A stretch of DNA of 64,000 bases from Cohnella rhizosphaerae (GTDB taxonomy: Bacteria > Bacillota > Bacilli > Paenibacillales > Paenibacillaceae). Position numbers and translations under genes: made by a program. Within the stretch, counting starts at the first letter, position 1. Each line of letters opens with the position of its first letter. Below, piece after piece: positions 39,347 through 48,322 of this stretch. The DNA lies in contig NZ_JAPDIA010000001.1 of NCBI RefSeq assembly GCF_029525575.1, positions 496,001 through 560,000 of the forward strand. The letters run 5' to 3'. Under the pieces are notes generated by a model, which ran no database searches, was not told the DNA's origin, and saw only the letters and a list, made by a program, of their open reading frames with translations.

Positions 39347-40689
39347 TTACCAGCCCGGCGTCTTGATCGTGCGGTTCAACTGGGCGTAATCCTTGTACCA
39401 GTCGTCGAACGCCTTGTCGATCGGCTTGTCGGCGAAGATGTCCCGGAACGGCTTGCCGCTGTCCGAGAAATTGAAGGTCGGGAAATGCTGTCGGAACACG
39501 TCGAGCGTGATCGGAATCTGGTTTGCGGTCGTCAGCTTGCTGCATTTCCTGCTGGAACGGATTCTGGTCGGTCGCATAGCCTTCGTACGGGCTCGCGCCT
39601 TGGTCGGGAGCGACCATGATCTTGAAGTTGTCCGGCTCCATGAGGAAGTTGATCAGCTCTTTGGCCTCTTCCTTATGCTTGCTGTTGCTGGGTACGCCGA
39701 AGGCGCGGCCCGACAGGTTGACGACGCCGCTGATATAATCGTCGCCGAGCGTGATCGGCATCATGCCGAGATCCTTGACCTTCTCGGGATCGGTCTTGGC
39801 GAGATCGGCGTACAGCCAGTCGCCCAGCACCGTCATGCCGTATTTGCCGTCCAGCAGCCCTTGATAGCCGTCGGGAATCTGCACGGTCATATGATTGTCG
39901 TTAATGTACGGCTTGAGCGCCAGCATTCGGTTGGCGAATTCGACCAGCGTTTTGACGTCGTTCGGCTTCTCCTCGTTTTTGACGATCTTCTCCACGTCTT
40001 CGTCGGGGAACGTATAGACGCCGCCGATGGCTTGCAGCATCTGGTACGTCCATCCCTCCTTGCCTGGAATGAACAGCGGCGTGGCGCCCGTCTGCTTGAT
40101 TTTCTCCAGGCCCGCCGTCAGTTCCGCGTAGTTCATCATCGGCACTTTGACGCCGGCTTGCTCGAACACCTTTTTTGTTGTAAATGGCGCCGAAGTAGCC
40201 GAGCGGCGTGGCGTACGCTTCGTACACCTGACCGTCCTTGGCGGCGAACTGCCTGACGCTGTCGATCATCTTGTCCGCCCACGGACCGGAAAGCGGTTCC
40301 AGGAAAGTAAAAGGAACGTAGCCGTCGCCCACGTTGGCCTGGAACAGATCGGGCGCGTCGTCCGTCGACATTTTCGTCTTGAGGATGTTGATGAATTGAT
40401 CGTCCGGATAGACGTCGAGCCTGACCTTGTTGCCCGTCGCCTTCTCGTAGGCGGCCAGCGCGTTCTTCAGGCCGACCGATTCGCCCCAGCTGTTGAAGGT
40501 GGAGAGCACCAGCTCGACCGGCTTCTTGGCTGGCGCCGGGCTGGCCGACGCGCCGGCATTGGACGCCTGCGAACCGGCGTCGCCGCCGTTGTTGTTCGCT
40601 TTATTGCCGTTTCCGCAGGCCGCCAGGATACCCATCAGGATGACGAACGCCAAGATGGCCGCCGTCGATTTGAGTCTGGAATGTCGCAT
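39347..40689 (-). CDS. ABC sugar transporter, solute-binding lipoprotein (frameshifted twice)
   Basis: About 446 residues after correction. The signal sequence ends in a lipobox (ILAAC) with cysteine 25, followed by an N/G/A-rich linker. The mature part is a family 1 binding protein related to that at 59939 (shared features DDQFINILKTKMSTDDAPDL and a C-terminal DDWYKDYAQLNRTIKTPGW). Frame breaks lie at the T6 run 40171-40176 (corrected YNKKVFEQAGVKVP) and near 39537-39538 (corrected QQEMQQLTTANQIP). GGAGG lies 9 bases before the ATG. It is the first gene of the operon and is divergent from a sensor/regulator pair that probably controls it. Confidence 0.9.
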
Positions 40690-40833
40690 GCTTCGAACGC
40701 CTCCGATAATCGTAATGTGTGCCGCCAGCTCGTTGCCCCCTTATGATAGCAAACGGCCAGAGCCGTCCGATATGGAAGATCGTTCGGGCGGTCTGGATTT
40801 TTGGACAGACATCCGGGGGAGCGGATTCGTTTG

Positions 40834-40842
40834 TGCTATACT
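40834..40842 (+). promoter_or_regulatory. Extended -10 promoter of the sensor/regulator pair
   Basis: TG, one base, then TATACT (40837-40842) lies about 22 bases before the TTG start of the sensor gene. No good -35 box is seen, as is usual for extended -10 promoters. The rest of the 175-base divergent gap shows a TATCAT on the minus strand near 40743-40748 that might serve the binding-protein gene. Confidence 0.5.
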
Positions 40843-40864
40843 GTGGGCAAGGCGGTGATCGGCA

Positions 40865-42631
40865 TTGAAATTGAGGAATTCTTTGCAGGCAAAAGTCTTC
40901 TTCTTCTATTCCTTGGTATTCGTTGCGATTACGATCATGGCAAGCGTTCCCGCCTATCTCTATCTGAAAAAAGGCATCGAGAAAAACGCGCTGAACAATA
41001 TCGACCAGACGGTGGCGACGATCAGCGGCAAGCTGGATACGAGCTGGGGCGAGTTCAACAGCATCAGCAAGCAGGCTTATCTCAGCACCGGAATCAACGG
41101 ACGGACGGTCATTCAATATTTGGAGCTGCTGGCCGCCGACGGCAAATCGTACGATACGTACGAATCGGGCAAGGCGGTGGACGATTTTCTCGGCCTCATC
41201 GCGGCGATCTACAACGATATTCACCGGATCAGCATCGTCACCGCCCAGAACGCGGTCTATCTCCGCCCTTCCGTTCGCCAGCTGGCCAACCGGCCGCCGG
41301 ACGATCCCGCCGAGCTTGACGCCGTGCGCCGATCGAGCGGCGAGACGCTGCTCCGTTACCGGGACAAGGACTATGCCGCCAATCCCGACGACGTGCCCGT
41401 CTTCGTGTTCAGCCGCCTGCTCAATCCGAAGCAAAACAAAATCGGCGTTATCGAGATGCAAATTGAAGTCGCCAAGCTCATCCCGCTCGAGCAGCTCGCG
41501 GCGATGCCGGGATCCCGGCTGCTCGTTACTGCGGGCGACCGCGTCGTCTACGCGCGCGCGGACGACCGGGACGGCGAGGCAACGGACGGCGAGGCCCCCG
41601 ACGCTGCGGACGCCGCAGGGCAAAATGAATACGCCTTCAGGCAGACGGCGCCGAAGTCCGGCCTGTCCGTCGTGCTGACGGTGCCGCGCGCGGTCGTATT
41701 CGCGAAGCTCGACCTGTTCCGCAATGTGGCGGTCGCCACGGTCGTCGTCCTTATCCTCTTTTCGGTCGCCGTCTTTTATTACTTGTCCCGCGTGCTCACC
41801 CAACCGCTGGTGAAGCTGAAGAATGCGATCGATTCGATCGACCTGCAGGACGCGCAGCCAAAAATCGACAACAAATTCAGAATGAACGAAATTCAGAAAA
41901 TCAACTTCTCGTTTCGCAACATGAACGACCGGCTGCAGCATTCGCTGGAAAAAATCGTCCGCTTCCGCACGCTTCAGCTGCAATCCCAGTTCGACACCCT
42001 GCAGGCGCAGATCAATCCGCATTTCCTGTTCAATATGCTGGGCATCATTCAAGCCTCGGCCGAGAGCGGCCAGCTCGAGCAGGTCAACATGCTGAGCCGC
42101 AATTTGTCTGAATTCATGCGATATTCCATCTCGATGGATTCCCCGACCACGACGCTCGACAAGGAAGCCTCCTTCACCGCGCAATACCTGGAATTGATGA
42201 AGACGCGCTACATGCACCTGCTGGAATACGAATTCGACCTCGATCCCGACATGCTGTTTATTTTCGTTCCGAAGCTCATCCTCCAGCCGCTTGTGGAAAA
42301 TGCCATCAAGCACGGGTTCGGCGGCAACGCCCGCCCGCTGCGCATCTCCGTCGTCGGTCGGCTGGAGGGCGAATGGTGGGAGCTGCGAGTGCTCGACAAC
42401 GGCGCCGGCTTCTCGGACGAGGGACTGGCCGCCGTCAACGGCAAGATCGAGTCGTCGCTGGCAAGGCTGGACGCGGACTTCGAGCAGATCCGCCTCGACC
42501 TGGGCGGCATGGGCATGGTCAGCACGATCGTGCGGATGAAGCTGCAGTTCCGGCATCAGTTCCGGTATGCGATCGGCAATCGGCCGGGCGGCGGGGCGCA
42601 AATCATGCTGCGCGGCACATTTAACGGATAG
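40865..42631 (+). CDS. YesM-like sensor histidine kinase
   Basis: An intact 588-residue kinase. Membrane helices lie at about 11-33 and 284-306 and flank an extracellular sensor domain. A HAMP-like linker leads to the His_kinase block with H386 in QAQINPHFLFNML, then the ATP-binding domain (VENAIKHGFGG; LDNGAGFSDEG). Start is a TTG at 40865 after AAGGCGGTG. It is encoded 11 bases before its regulator and divergent from a sugar importer, so it probably senses an extracellular oligosaccharide and controls that operon. Confidence 0.93.
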   Translation: MKLRNSLQAKVFFFYSLVFVAITIMASVPAYLYLKKGIEKNALNNIDQTVATISGKLDTSWGEFNSISKQAYLSTGINGRTVIQYLELLAADGKSYDTYESGKAVDDFLGLIAAIYNDIHRISIVTAQNAVYLRPSVRQLANRPPDDPAELDAVRRSSGETLLRYRDKDYAANPDDVPVFVFSRLLNPKQNKIGVIEMQIEVAKLIPLEQLAAMPGSRLLVTAGDRVVYARADDRDGEATDGEAPDAADAAGQNEYAFRQTAPKSGLSVVLTVPRAVVFAKLDLFRNVAVATVVVLILFSVAVFYYLSRVLTQPLVKLKNAIDSIDLQDAQPKIDNKFRMNEIQKINFSFRNMNDRLQHSLEKIVRFRTLQLQSQFDTLQAQINPHFLFNMLGIIQASAESGQLEQVNMLSRNLSEFMRYSISMDSPTTTLDKEASFTAQYLELMKTRYMHLLEYEFDLDPDMLFIFVPKLILQPLVENAIKHGFGGNARPLRISVVGRLEGEWWELRVLDNGAGFSDEGLAAVNGKIESSLARLDADFEQIRLDLGGMGMVSTIVRMKLQFRHQFRYAIGNRPGGGAQIMLRGTFNG

Positions 42632-42642
42632 GGTGATGAAGC

Positions 42643-44193
42643 ATGAACATCATGATCGTGGACGACGAGCCGTTCTTCATCGAACAATTCAAACGCAGAA
42701 TCGAGGAACTGGGCAAGGAGCTGCAGGTCGAGCTTAACGTTGCGGCGGAATGCTACGATGGACGGGAGGCGCTGCGGCGCATCGCCGAGCGGAAGCCGGA
42801 CGTCGTCTTCACCGACATTCAGATGACGGCGCTGAGCGGCATCGATCTGGCCCGGGCGATCCGCGAATTCGACGCGGAGCTGCCCGTCGTTGTCGTCAGC
42901 GCCTATCCTTCGTTCGACTATGTGCGGGAGGCGATCCGCTTCGATGTCGTCGACTATTTGCTGAAGCCGGTCGATCTGCACGCACTGCGCAGCCTGATCG
43001 AGAAGCTGCTGCTGCGCACGCGCAACAAGTCGTATCGGGCGCAGCGCGCCTCCCTGCTCGCGCTGCTCGGATCTCCCCATGCTTCCGAGGACGCAGACTC
43101 CGCCGTCCGTCCGTTGTTCGCCTTTCCGCTGTACCGCGCTTTTCTGGTGCAAAATATGGCCATCATTCAGGAGCATCCCGTGCTGGTGCCGGACGACGAC
43201 GAGGAGGAGGAACGGCTGCGGGCGCTGCTCGCGGCGGAGCTGGGCGAGGACGATCGGCTATGGAGCATTCCGCTCGACGACGGCCGCTCCCAGCTGCTCG
43301 TGGCCGGCTTGCGCGAAGACGACCGGTCGAAGCTGGACCGTTTTCGCCGAGCCGTCTCCCTGCATTTCTCGAGAAACGGCGTCGCGCCTTCTGTCGGCTG
43401 CAGCGAAGCGTTCGGCGATATCCGCCGATTGGGGCAGCTGGTACCCGCGCTGCGCAACGTGCTGACCGAGCGGACCGTCATCGGCAAGCCGCAATGGCTC
43501 GACGCCTCCGCGCCGGAGCGGCCGCTCGCGCCGCAATTCACCAAGGTCGAAAAGAAGCAGCTCGAGCGGCTGCTCATTCGCGGCGATCATGCCGGAATCG
43601 CCAGTCTGATCCGCCATACGGTGCAGCTGTGGGAGACGGACGGCAGTCCGATGATCATCGTGCGGCTTCAGATCAAAGAAATCGTCGGCATTCTCGAAAA
43701 CGACGAGCGCGAGACGAAAGGGTTCAAGCTCCGGAATTGGGATGCCCGGATCGAGGAGCTGCTGCAGATGGCCCGGTCGTTCGCGGAGCTGGCGGACGGC
43801 CTGATCGCCATGCTGGCCCGCAGCTTCGAATGGGAGCTCGACGAGCTGAACAGCGGAGATCTGGTTCGCTTATTTGCCAAGATCGAGCTGTACATCGCCG
43901 CCCATATCGGGCAGCCGCTGTCGCTGACGCAGTTGATGAACAAGTTCCACATTTCCAAAACGCTGCTCTGCGGCTTGTTCCGGGAAAACAGCGGCAAGTC
44001 GTTCGTGGAATACGTTACCGCCATGCGCATGCGCAAAGCCCAGGAGCTGATGGTCCATTTCCCGTCCATGCGCAACAAGGAAATCGCCGAAATGGTCGGC
44101 TATGCCGACCAAAACTATTTCAGCCGCGTATTTGCCGCCACGGCGGGCATGAGCCCGAGCGAATACCGGGCCCGTCATGCCGAATCCGGATGA
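42643..44193 (+). CDS. YesN-like response regulator, REC plus AraC helix-turn-helix
   Basis: An intact 516-residue regulator. The receiver domain has D7-D8 and the probable phospho-acceptor D58 (FTDIQMTALSG), and the conserved lysine in YLLKPVD. The C-terminal AraC-type domain (about 415-510) includes LTQLMNKFHISKTLLCGLF and NKEIAEMVGYADQNYFSRVF. It is partner of the kinase just upstream and most likely activates the divergent glycan operon. Its stop lies 6 bases from the stop of the convergent YolD-like gene. Confidence 0.94.
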   Translation: MNIMIVDDEPFFIEQFKRRIEELGKELQVELNVAAECYDGREALRRIAERKPDVVFTDIQMTALSGIDLARAIREFDAELPVVVVSAYPSFDYVREAIRFDVVDYLLKPVDLHALRSLIEKLLLRTRNKSYRAQRASLLALLGSPHASEDADSAVRPLFAFPLYRAFLVQNMAIIQEHPVLVPDDDEEEERLRALLAAELGEDDRLWSIPLDDGRSQLLVAGLREDDRSKLDRFRRAVSLHFSRNGVAPSVGCSEAFGDIRRLGQLVPALRNVLTERTVIGKPQWLDASAPERPLAPQFTKVEKKQLERLLIRGDHAGIASLIRHTVQLWETDGSPMIIVRLQIKEIVGILENDERETKGFKLRNWDARIEELLQMARSFAELADGLIAMLARSFEWELDELNSGDLVRLFAKIELYIAAHIGQPLSLTQLMNKFHISKTLLCGLFRENSGKSFVEYVTAMRMRKAQELMVHFPSMRNKEIAEMVGYADQNYFSRVFAATAGMSPSEYRARHAESG

Positions 44194-44199
44194 CGAAGT

Positions 44200-44471
44200 C
44201 TAATCTCTGGGGTGTTCAATACGCATGATATCCAGGAAGGGCAGCTTGGCGAGCTTCTCGAGCGTCTGAACATGAACCAATCTCGTGCGCGCGTCCAGCT
44301 TCACGATCCGGCCGCGTACCGGCTCCGGCTCGTCCCAGATCGTCAGCACGACCGTGCTTTCTTCCTGCATGGCTTCCACAAGACGCTCTCCCAATTCCTC
44401 GAGCTCGAATTCGTCGCGCGTCGGACGTTTGGCTTTATATTTTTTTACCCGGCTTTTTTTACTTCTGGCAT
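44200..44471 (-). CDS. YolD-like small protein (apparent frameshift)
   Basis: A protein of about 90 residues if one base is added. An ATG at 44471 with AAGGAGG 7 bases upstream gives MPEVKK and then stops after eight codons. The long frame that follows (SRVKKYKAKRPTRDEFELEELGERL ... IVKLDARTRLVHVQTL, ending EHPRD) is one base out. Adding one T to the T7 run at 44454-44460 joins them as MPEVKKSRVKKYKAKR. The body resembles YolD-like proteins of Bacilli, whose role is uncertain. This is one of two sites where a base appears missing, so slippage at the A7 codons cannot be fully excluded. Confidence 0.65.
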
Positions 44472-44545
44472 GATGTACCTCCTTCAAAGTCAGTTCTCCT
44501 ATTCTATCAAATATCGACGGCGTTATGGGAAAAAGGCGCTTGTGA

Positions 44546-44563
44546 TATAATAAACCGAGTTTA
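44546..44563 (+). promoter_or_regulatory. Promoter and candidate operator of the IclR gene
   Basis: TG, one base, TATAAT (44546-44551), with a weak -35 (TTATGG at 44523-44528), lies about 35 bases upstream of the gene at 44586. The -10 box overlaps a palindrome, TAAAC-CGA-GTTTA (44551-44563), suited to autoregulation. Confidence 0.55.
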
Positions 44564-44585
44564 CTTAGAGAAACCTGGTGAGCGA

Positions 44586-45344
44586 ATGGAAAGTACGGAA
44601 CGAAAATATTGGGTGCCGGCGTTGGAGAGAGCGCATGAGGTGCTTCATTGCCTCGCGGCACGCCCTTCCCGGCTGCGGATGATGGACCTGGTGTCCGAGA
44701 CGGGAATCAACAAAAGCACGATGTTCTCGCTTTTGCAGACGATGGAGACGCTGCATTGGGTAACGCGGGAAAAAGGCGAAACTTATGCGCTTGGCCCCGT
44801 ATTCGCCACGCTGGGCCGCGCTTATTTCTCCGGCATCGATCTCGTCGCGCAGTTTCAGCGCCTGGCGGCAAGCGCGGCCGAACGGGTCGGCGAGACCTCG
44901 CAGCTTGCCCGCTTGGAAGGGACCCATATCCTGTACCTGGCGAAAAAGGAAGCCCCGGCGCCCGTACGGCTCGTCTCCGAGCCGGGCATGCGCATTCCCG
45001 CTTACGCGACGGCGATGGGAAAAGCGCTCCTGTCGCAGATGCCCGACGATCGGGTGCGCGCGTTGTTCGCGAACGCTCCGTTCGAACGGTTTACCGACAA
45101 AACCGTCCCGAACGTGGACGCGTTGATCGGGCAGCTCGCGCCGGTCCGCGAGCGCGGGTATGCCGTAGACGAGGAAGAGGTCGTGAACGGGATCGCGTGC
45201 ATCGCGGCCGCCGTCAAAGGACCGGACGGCGTTCCCGTAGCGGCCGTCAGCTTCACGATGCCGCTCACCCGCTGGGAAGCGAAGGAGCCGGAAGCCCGGA
45301 TGGAGGTGCTGCGGCTGGCGCAGCAATTGTCGTCGTTGCAATAA
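44586..45344 (+). CDS. IclR-family transcriptional regulator
   Basis: An intact 252-residue regulator. The N-terminal winged helix (about 8-70: VPALERAHEVLHCLA, LVSETGINKSTMFSLLQTM) is followed by the IclR effector domain (about 80-250: PGMRIPAYATAMGKALLSQM, GYAVDEEEVVNGIACIAAAV). It lies upstream of and in the same direction as an SDR and an FAH-family hydrolase. A palindrome covers the promoter of those genes, which makes it their probable regulator. The effector is likely an intermediate of their pathway. Confidence 0.94.
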   Translation: MESTERKYWVPALERAHEVLHCLAARPSRLRMMDLVSETGINKSTMFSLLQTMETLHWVTREKGETYALGPVFATLGRAYFSGIDLVAQFQRLAASAAERVGETSQLARLEGTHILYLAKKEAPAPVRLVSEPGMRIPAYATAMGKALLSQMPDDRVRALFANAPFERFTDKTVPNVDALIGQLAPVRERGYAVDEEEVVNGIACIAAAVKGPDGVPVAAVSFTMPLTRWEAKEPEARMEVLRLAQQLSSLQ

Positions 45345-45364
45345 ACGCAGATCCGCATTCGGTT

Positions 45365-45411
45365 AAGAACTCGTTTTAGGCGCCTCCGGCGCGTGAAAGC
45401 GGGTTCTTTTT
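45365..45411 (+). terminator. Rho-independent terminator after the IclR gene
   Basis: An inverted repeat with arms AAGAACTCGTTTTAGGCGCC (45365-45384) and GGCGCGTGAAAGCGGGTTCTT (as two blocks, ending 45408), with mismatches and a bulge, runs into five Ts. It separates the regulator from the SDR gene. Confidence 0.75.
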
Positions 45412-45444
45412 CGTTGACCGGCGACGAGGCCCAATGCTATTATA

Positions 45445-45479
45445 GTTTTATATATTAAATTAAGTTTATTATATAAAAC
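45445..45479. promoter_or_regulatory. Operator-like inverted repeat before the SDR-FAH pair
   Basis: Perfect 10-base arms GTTTTATATA (45445-45454) and TATATAAAAC (45470-45479) are 15 bases apart. The whole A/T-rich stretch contains -10-like TATTAT and ends 19 bases before the ATG at 45499. A dimeric regulator bound here would control initiation; the adjacent IclR protein is the obvious candidate. Confidence 0.6.
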
Positions 45480-45498
45480 CAAAGGCGGGATATCTGCT

Positions 45499-46272
45499 AT
45501 GCGGCTAAACGACAAAGTGTGTTTGATTACGGGCTCGGGCTCCGGCATCGGTAAAAGCTCCGCCCTGCGCTTCGCGCAAGAAGGCGCGACCGTCATCATC
45601 AACGATCTCGATCCGGCGAAGGGCCGGGAGACGGTCGACGAGATCAACGAGAATGGCGGCAAGGCTACGTTTCTCCCCGGCGACGTCACGTCCCCGACCG
45701 ATATGGAGCGCATGGCGCAAGCCGCCCTTCAAGCGTTCGGCCGCGTCGACGTGCTCTTTAACAACGCCGGCATCAGCGGCGTCGGCGCGCTGCACGAGCT
45801 TGAGCTCGAGCAGTGGGACAGGGTGATGCGCGTCAATATCGCAGGCGTGTTTCTGCCGAGCAAATATGTGCTGCCGAGCATGATGGCGCGCAAATCCGGC
45901 TGCATCATCAACATGTCGTCCTGCATCGCCGAGATCGGGCTTGCCCGCCGCGCCTCCTACGCCGCCTCCAAGGGCGCCGTCCTCGCCTTGACCAAGTCGA
46001 TGCAGGTGGACTACGCGCCTTACGGCATCCGCGTGAACGCGCTGCTCCCCGGCACCATCTTCACGCCGTTCGTCGAGAATTACTTGAAGACCTCCTACGA
46101 CGATCCGGAAAAAGCGATCGAAGCCATCAAGAGCCGCCAGCTCAGCGGCGAGCTCGGCAAGCCCGAGGACGTGGCGAACGCCGCGCTGTTCCTCGCTTCG
46201 GACGAAGCCGGATTCATGATGGGTTCGCCGCTTTATATCGACGGTGGCGTCACGTTCGGCAAAAATGCATAA
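45499..46272 (+). CDS. SDR-family dehydrogenase, candidate 2-keto-3-deoxy sugar acid dehydrogenase
   Basis: An intact 257-residue short-chain dehydrogenase. It has TGSGSGIGKSS for the cofactor, NNAGISG, and the catalytic pair in SYAASKGAVL, ending in SPLYIDGGVTFG. It is followed 34 bases later by an FAH-family hydrolase. In the non-phosphorylative L-rhamnose and L-fucose pathways an SDR of this kind oxidises the 4-hydroxyl of the 2-keto-3-deoxy acid and an FAH enzyme then cleaves the product, which is the reason for this call. Without that pairing only a generic SDR could be claimed. AAAGGCGGG precedes the ATG. Confidence 0.88.
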   Translation: MRLNDKVCLITGSGSGIGKSSALRFAQEGATVIINDLDPAKGRETVDEINENGGKATFLPGDVTSPTDMERMAQAALQAFGRVDVLFNNAGISGVGALHELELEQWDRVMRVNIAGVFLPSKYVLPSMMARKSGCIINMSSCIAEIGLARRASYAASKGAVLALTKSMQVDYAPYGIRVNALLPGTIFTPFVENYLKTSYDDPEKAIEAIKSRQLSGELGKPEDVANAALFLASDEAGFMMGSPLYIDGGVTFGKNA

Positions 46273-46306
46273 TAGCTTTAGAGACTGCGAGAAGGAGACT
46301 TGAGCG

Positions 46307-47200
46307 ATGAAATTCGTAACGATCAGAGAAGACCAGGAACTGGCGCTAGGCGTCGTCAAAGGGGAAGAAATCGTACATCTGCGCAAAGCGCTGGAAGCCG
46401 TGCCGGCGCAAGACGTGCCGACCGACGCGATGGCGTTGATCCGCGGCGGAAAAGAAGCGGTCGCTGCGGTCGAACGTTATATCGGCGTGCTGCCCGCAGG
46501 TCCGCAAGCCTACCTCCTGCAGGAGAGCGACGCCCGCTTCGGCCCATGCGTGACGAATCCGGGCAAAATCATCTGCATCGGCCTGAATTATCGCAAGCAC
46601 GCCGAAGAGTCGAACGCGCCGATCCCGGCATATCCGATCCTTTTCAACAAGTTCAGCAACACGCTCGCCGCCCATGGCGACGATATCCCGCTGCCGAACC
46701 GGGTGACGAGCGAGGTCGATTACGAAGCGGAGCTCGCCATCGTCATCGGGCGGGACGCCAAGTACGTGAGCAAGGACGATGCGCTGGACTATGTGTTCGG
46801 CTACTGCTGCGTCAACGATCTGTCGGCCAGAGACCTGCAGATGCGCACGCAGCAATGGCTGCTCGGCAAATCGCTCGACAAGTTCAGCCCCCTCGGACCG
46901 TATCTGGTCACGGCCGAAGAAGTCGGCGATCCGAACGCGCTTGCCATGCGATCGATCGTCAACGGCGAAGTGCGGCAGGACTCCAACACCTCGGACATGA
47001 TCTTCCCGTGCGACGAGATCGTCAGCTACGTGTCGCAGCATATGACGCTGTATCCCGGAGACGTCATTCTGACGGGCACCCCGGAGGGCGTCGTCCTTGG
47101 CCTTCCGCCCGCGGAGCGCGTGTACCTGAAGCATGGCGATATCGTCACGATCGAGATCGAAAAGCTGGGGTCGCTCACGAACCGGATGGTGGACGAGTAA
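46307..47200 (+). CDS. Fumarylacetoacetate hydrolase family protein, candidate 2,4-diketo-3-deoxy sugar acid hydrolase
   Basis: An intact 297-residue protein. The FAH core has CIGLNYRKHAEE, the metal ligands E140 and E142 (in VDYEAELAIVIG) and D171 (in CCVNDLSARDLQ), and LTGTPEGV near the end. Family enzymes cut C-C bonds of diketo acids or decarboxylate them. The upstream SDR, plus the dehydrogenase, lactonase and dehydratase genes at 50-56 kb, points to 2,4-diketo-3-deoxy-L-rhamnonate or -fuconate cleavage to pyruvate and L-lactate. GAAGGAG precedes the ATG. It is the last gene of its transcript. Confidence 0.9.
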   Translation: MKFVTIREDQELALGVVKGEEIVHLRKALEAVPAQDVPTDAMALIRGGKEAVAAVERYIGVLPAGPQAYLLQESDARFGPCVTNPGKIICIGLNYRKHAEESNAPIPAYPILFNKFSNTLAAHGDDIPLPNRVTSEVDYEAELAIVIGRDAKYVSKDDALDYVFGYCCVNDLSARDLQMRTQQWLLGKSLDKFSPLGPYLVTAEEVGDPNALAMRSIVNGEVRQDSNTSDMIFPCDEIVSYVSQHMTLYPGDVILTGTPEGVVLGLPPAERVYLKHGDIVTIEIEKLGSLTNRMVDE

Positions 47201-47220
47201 AAAACGGCGCACGCTAAAAC

Positions 47221-47265
47221 GCAAACGGGATGGAGCAGAGACATTTCCTGCTTCATCCCGTTTGC
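47221..47265. terminator. Hairpin after the FAH gene, possible terminator
   Basis: An 18-bp stem with one G-T mismatch (GCAAACGGGATGGAGCAG at 47221-47238 and 47248-47265) begins 20 bases after the stop. There is no T tract, so termination would be inefficient or need another factor. Confidence 0.5.
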
Positions 47266-47337
47266 TAGTCGATTTGTATGCGCATGGGCTTCACTCGCTC
47301 GTCTACCGCTCACGCGTCACCCACTATAGCGCAAAAT

Positions 47338-48322
47338 TGTACGCCTGTTGATTTACCAGTATCTAGGTCATGGTAGTGATAAATGGTGAGCCAAATAAAC
47401 CACCCATTCGGGAGGCAAGGCAGCCAAGCTGATTAGTCGGTCAAACGCCGCAAAAGACAACCGTGCGCTGGGGTGAACCTGGCTATTTCCCTGCACATAC
47501 ACGTACTGAAGCAGTACGTATACGATCAAGGCGGTATATAATTGTCCGTAAACGGCATTCGGTGTCCTTCCAAATAGTTTGGGCACATTCAAATGCTGTT
47601 TAATCCATCGAAAAAACACTTCGATTTGCCACCGTTGTCGGTAGATTTCTGCAATTTTCTCCGCCGAGGGACGGTGCAAGTTGGTCACGAGAACAACCGA
47701 GTTGCCTTGGGGATCCTTTAGCTTCACGACCCGAAATCGATGGCGGGTCAAGCGCGCCTTTGTTCCGAGTTGGCAGGTCAAATCTTGCTCAATCGTATGT
47801 TTGTAGGGACGTTTTCGATCGCGATAAACAGGCTCATGCAGGAACGTGTTGTATCTCACCCGGATGACAAAATACTGCCGTTGCTCCTGCTCCATGTAGG
47901 TATCAAATTGCTTATGCTTTCCGTATGCACGATCCGCAACCAGAATGAAATTTGGGTCTGTTACCCTACTGCATAAGGTCGAATCATGCTGTTTTCCCGT
48001 CGATTCCGTTACACGATGGAGTTCGCCGGTCTCTGTCAACAAAGATACGTGCAGCTTAATGCCGCTCTTCTCTCCTTTGGCCGATGGCGCCCAAGGCAGT
48101 CGATTGTGACCGGCGGAAATGGTCGTTGAATCGACCGCCAGCGGCTCTTTCGGAAGCCGAAGACGCCGGCGCGTGGAATCAGGGATTGAAGAATGGGAGC
48201 TAACATTGTACGATGTTTCATAAGACCGTCTCACCTTCCGTAGGGTTTGTAGGGGTACAAACACTTTACAGGAGTGAGCGGTCTTTTTTGCTACCATTTT
48301 TTTGATAATCAACAGGCGTACA
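47338..48322. mobile_element. IS4-type insertion element, 985 bp, with target duplication
   Basis: Both ends carry the perfect 16-bp inverted repeat TGTACGCCTGTTGATT (47338-47353 and, inverted, 48307-48322). AAAT is directly repeated on both sides (47334-47337 and 48323-48326). Removing the element and one AAAT restores an exact family B palindrome, which fixes the boundaries. It carries one transposase gene on the minus strand. Confidence 0.92.
47368..48312 (-). CDS. IS4-family transposase, short at the N-terminus
   Basis: A 314-residue DDE transposase. The catalytic residues can be placed as D61 (AVDSTTISAG), D127 (LVADRAYGK) and E231, within the IS4 signature YRQRWQIEVFFRWIKQH. The C-terminus is normal (FGRTPNAVYGQLYTALIVYVLL). 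Related transposases are usually about 370-400 residues with an extra N-terminal DNA-binding region. Here the first 45 residues look unrelated to that region and the start codon lies inside the terminal repeat with no ribosome site. The copy may be an internally deleted, inactive form, although the ends remain intact. Confidence 0.85.
   Translation of the reverse strand: MIIKKMVAKKTAHSCKVFVPLQTLRKVRRSYETSYNVSSHSSIPDSTRRRLRLPKEPLAVDSTTISAGHNRLPWAPSAKGEKSGIKLHVSLLTETGELHRVTESTGKQHDSTLCSRVTDPNFILVADRAYGKHKQFDTYMEQEQRQYFVIRVRYNTFLHEPVYRDRKRPYKHTIEQDLTCQLGTKARLTRHRFRVVKLKDPQGNSVVLVTNLHRPSAEKIAEIYRQRWQIEVFFRWIKQHLNVPKLFGRTPNAVYGQLYTALIVYVLLQYVYVQGNSQVHPSARLSFAAFDRLISLAALPPEWVVYLAHHLSLP

Noticed and set aside
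46300..47217. Alternative 305-residue frame overlapping the FAH gene
   Set aside because: It is a shifted shadow frame with Arg-rich, featureless translation; the FAH frame carries all family motifs and a good ribosome site.
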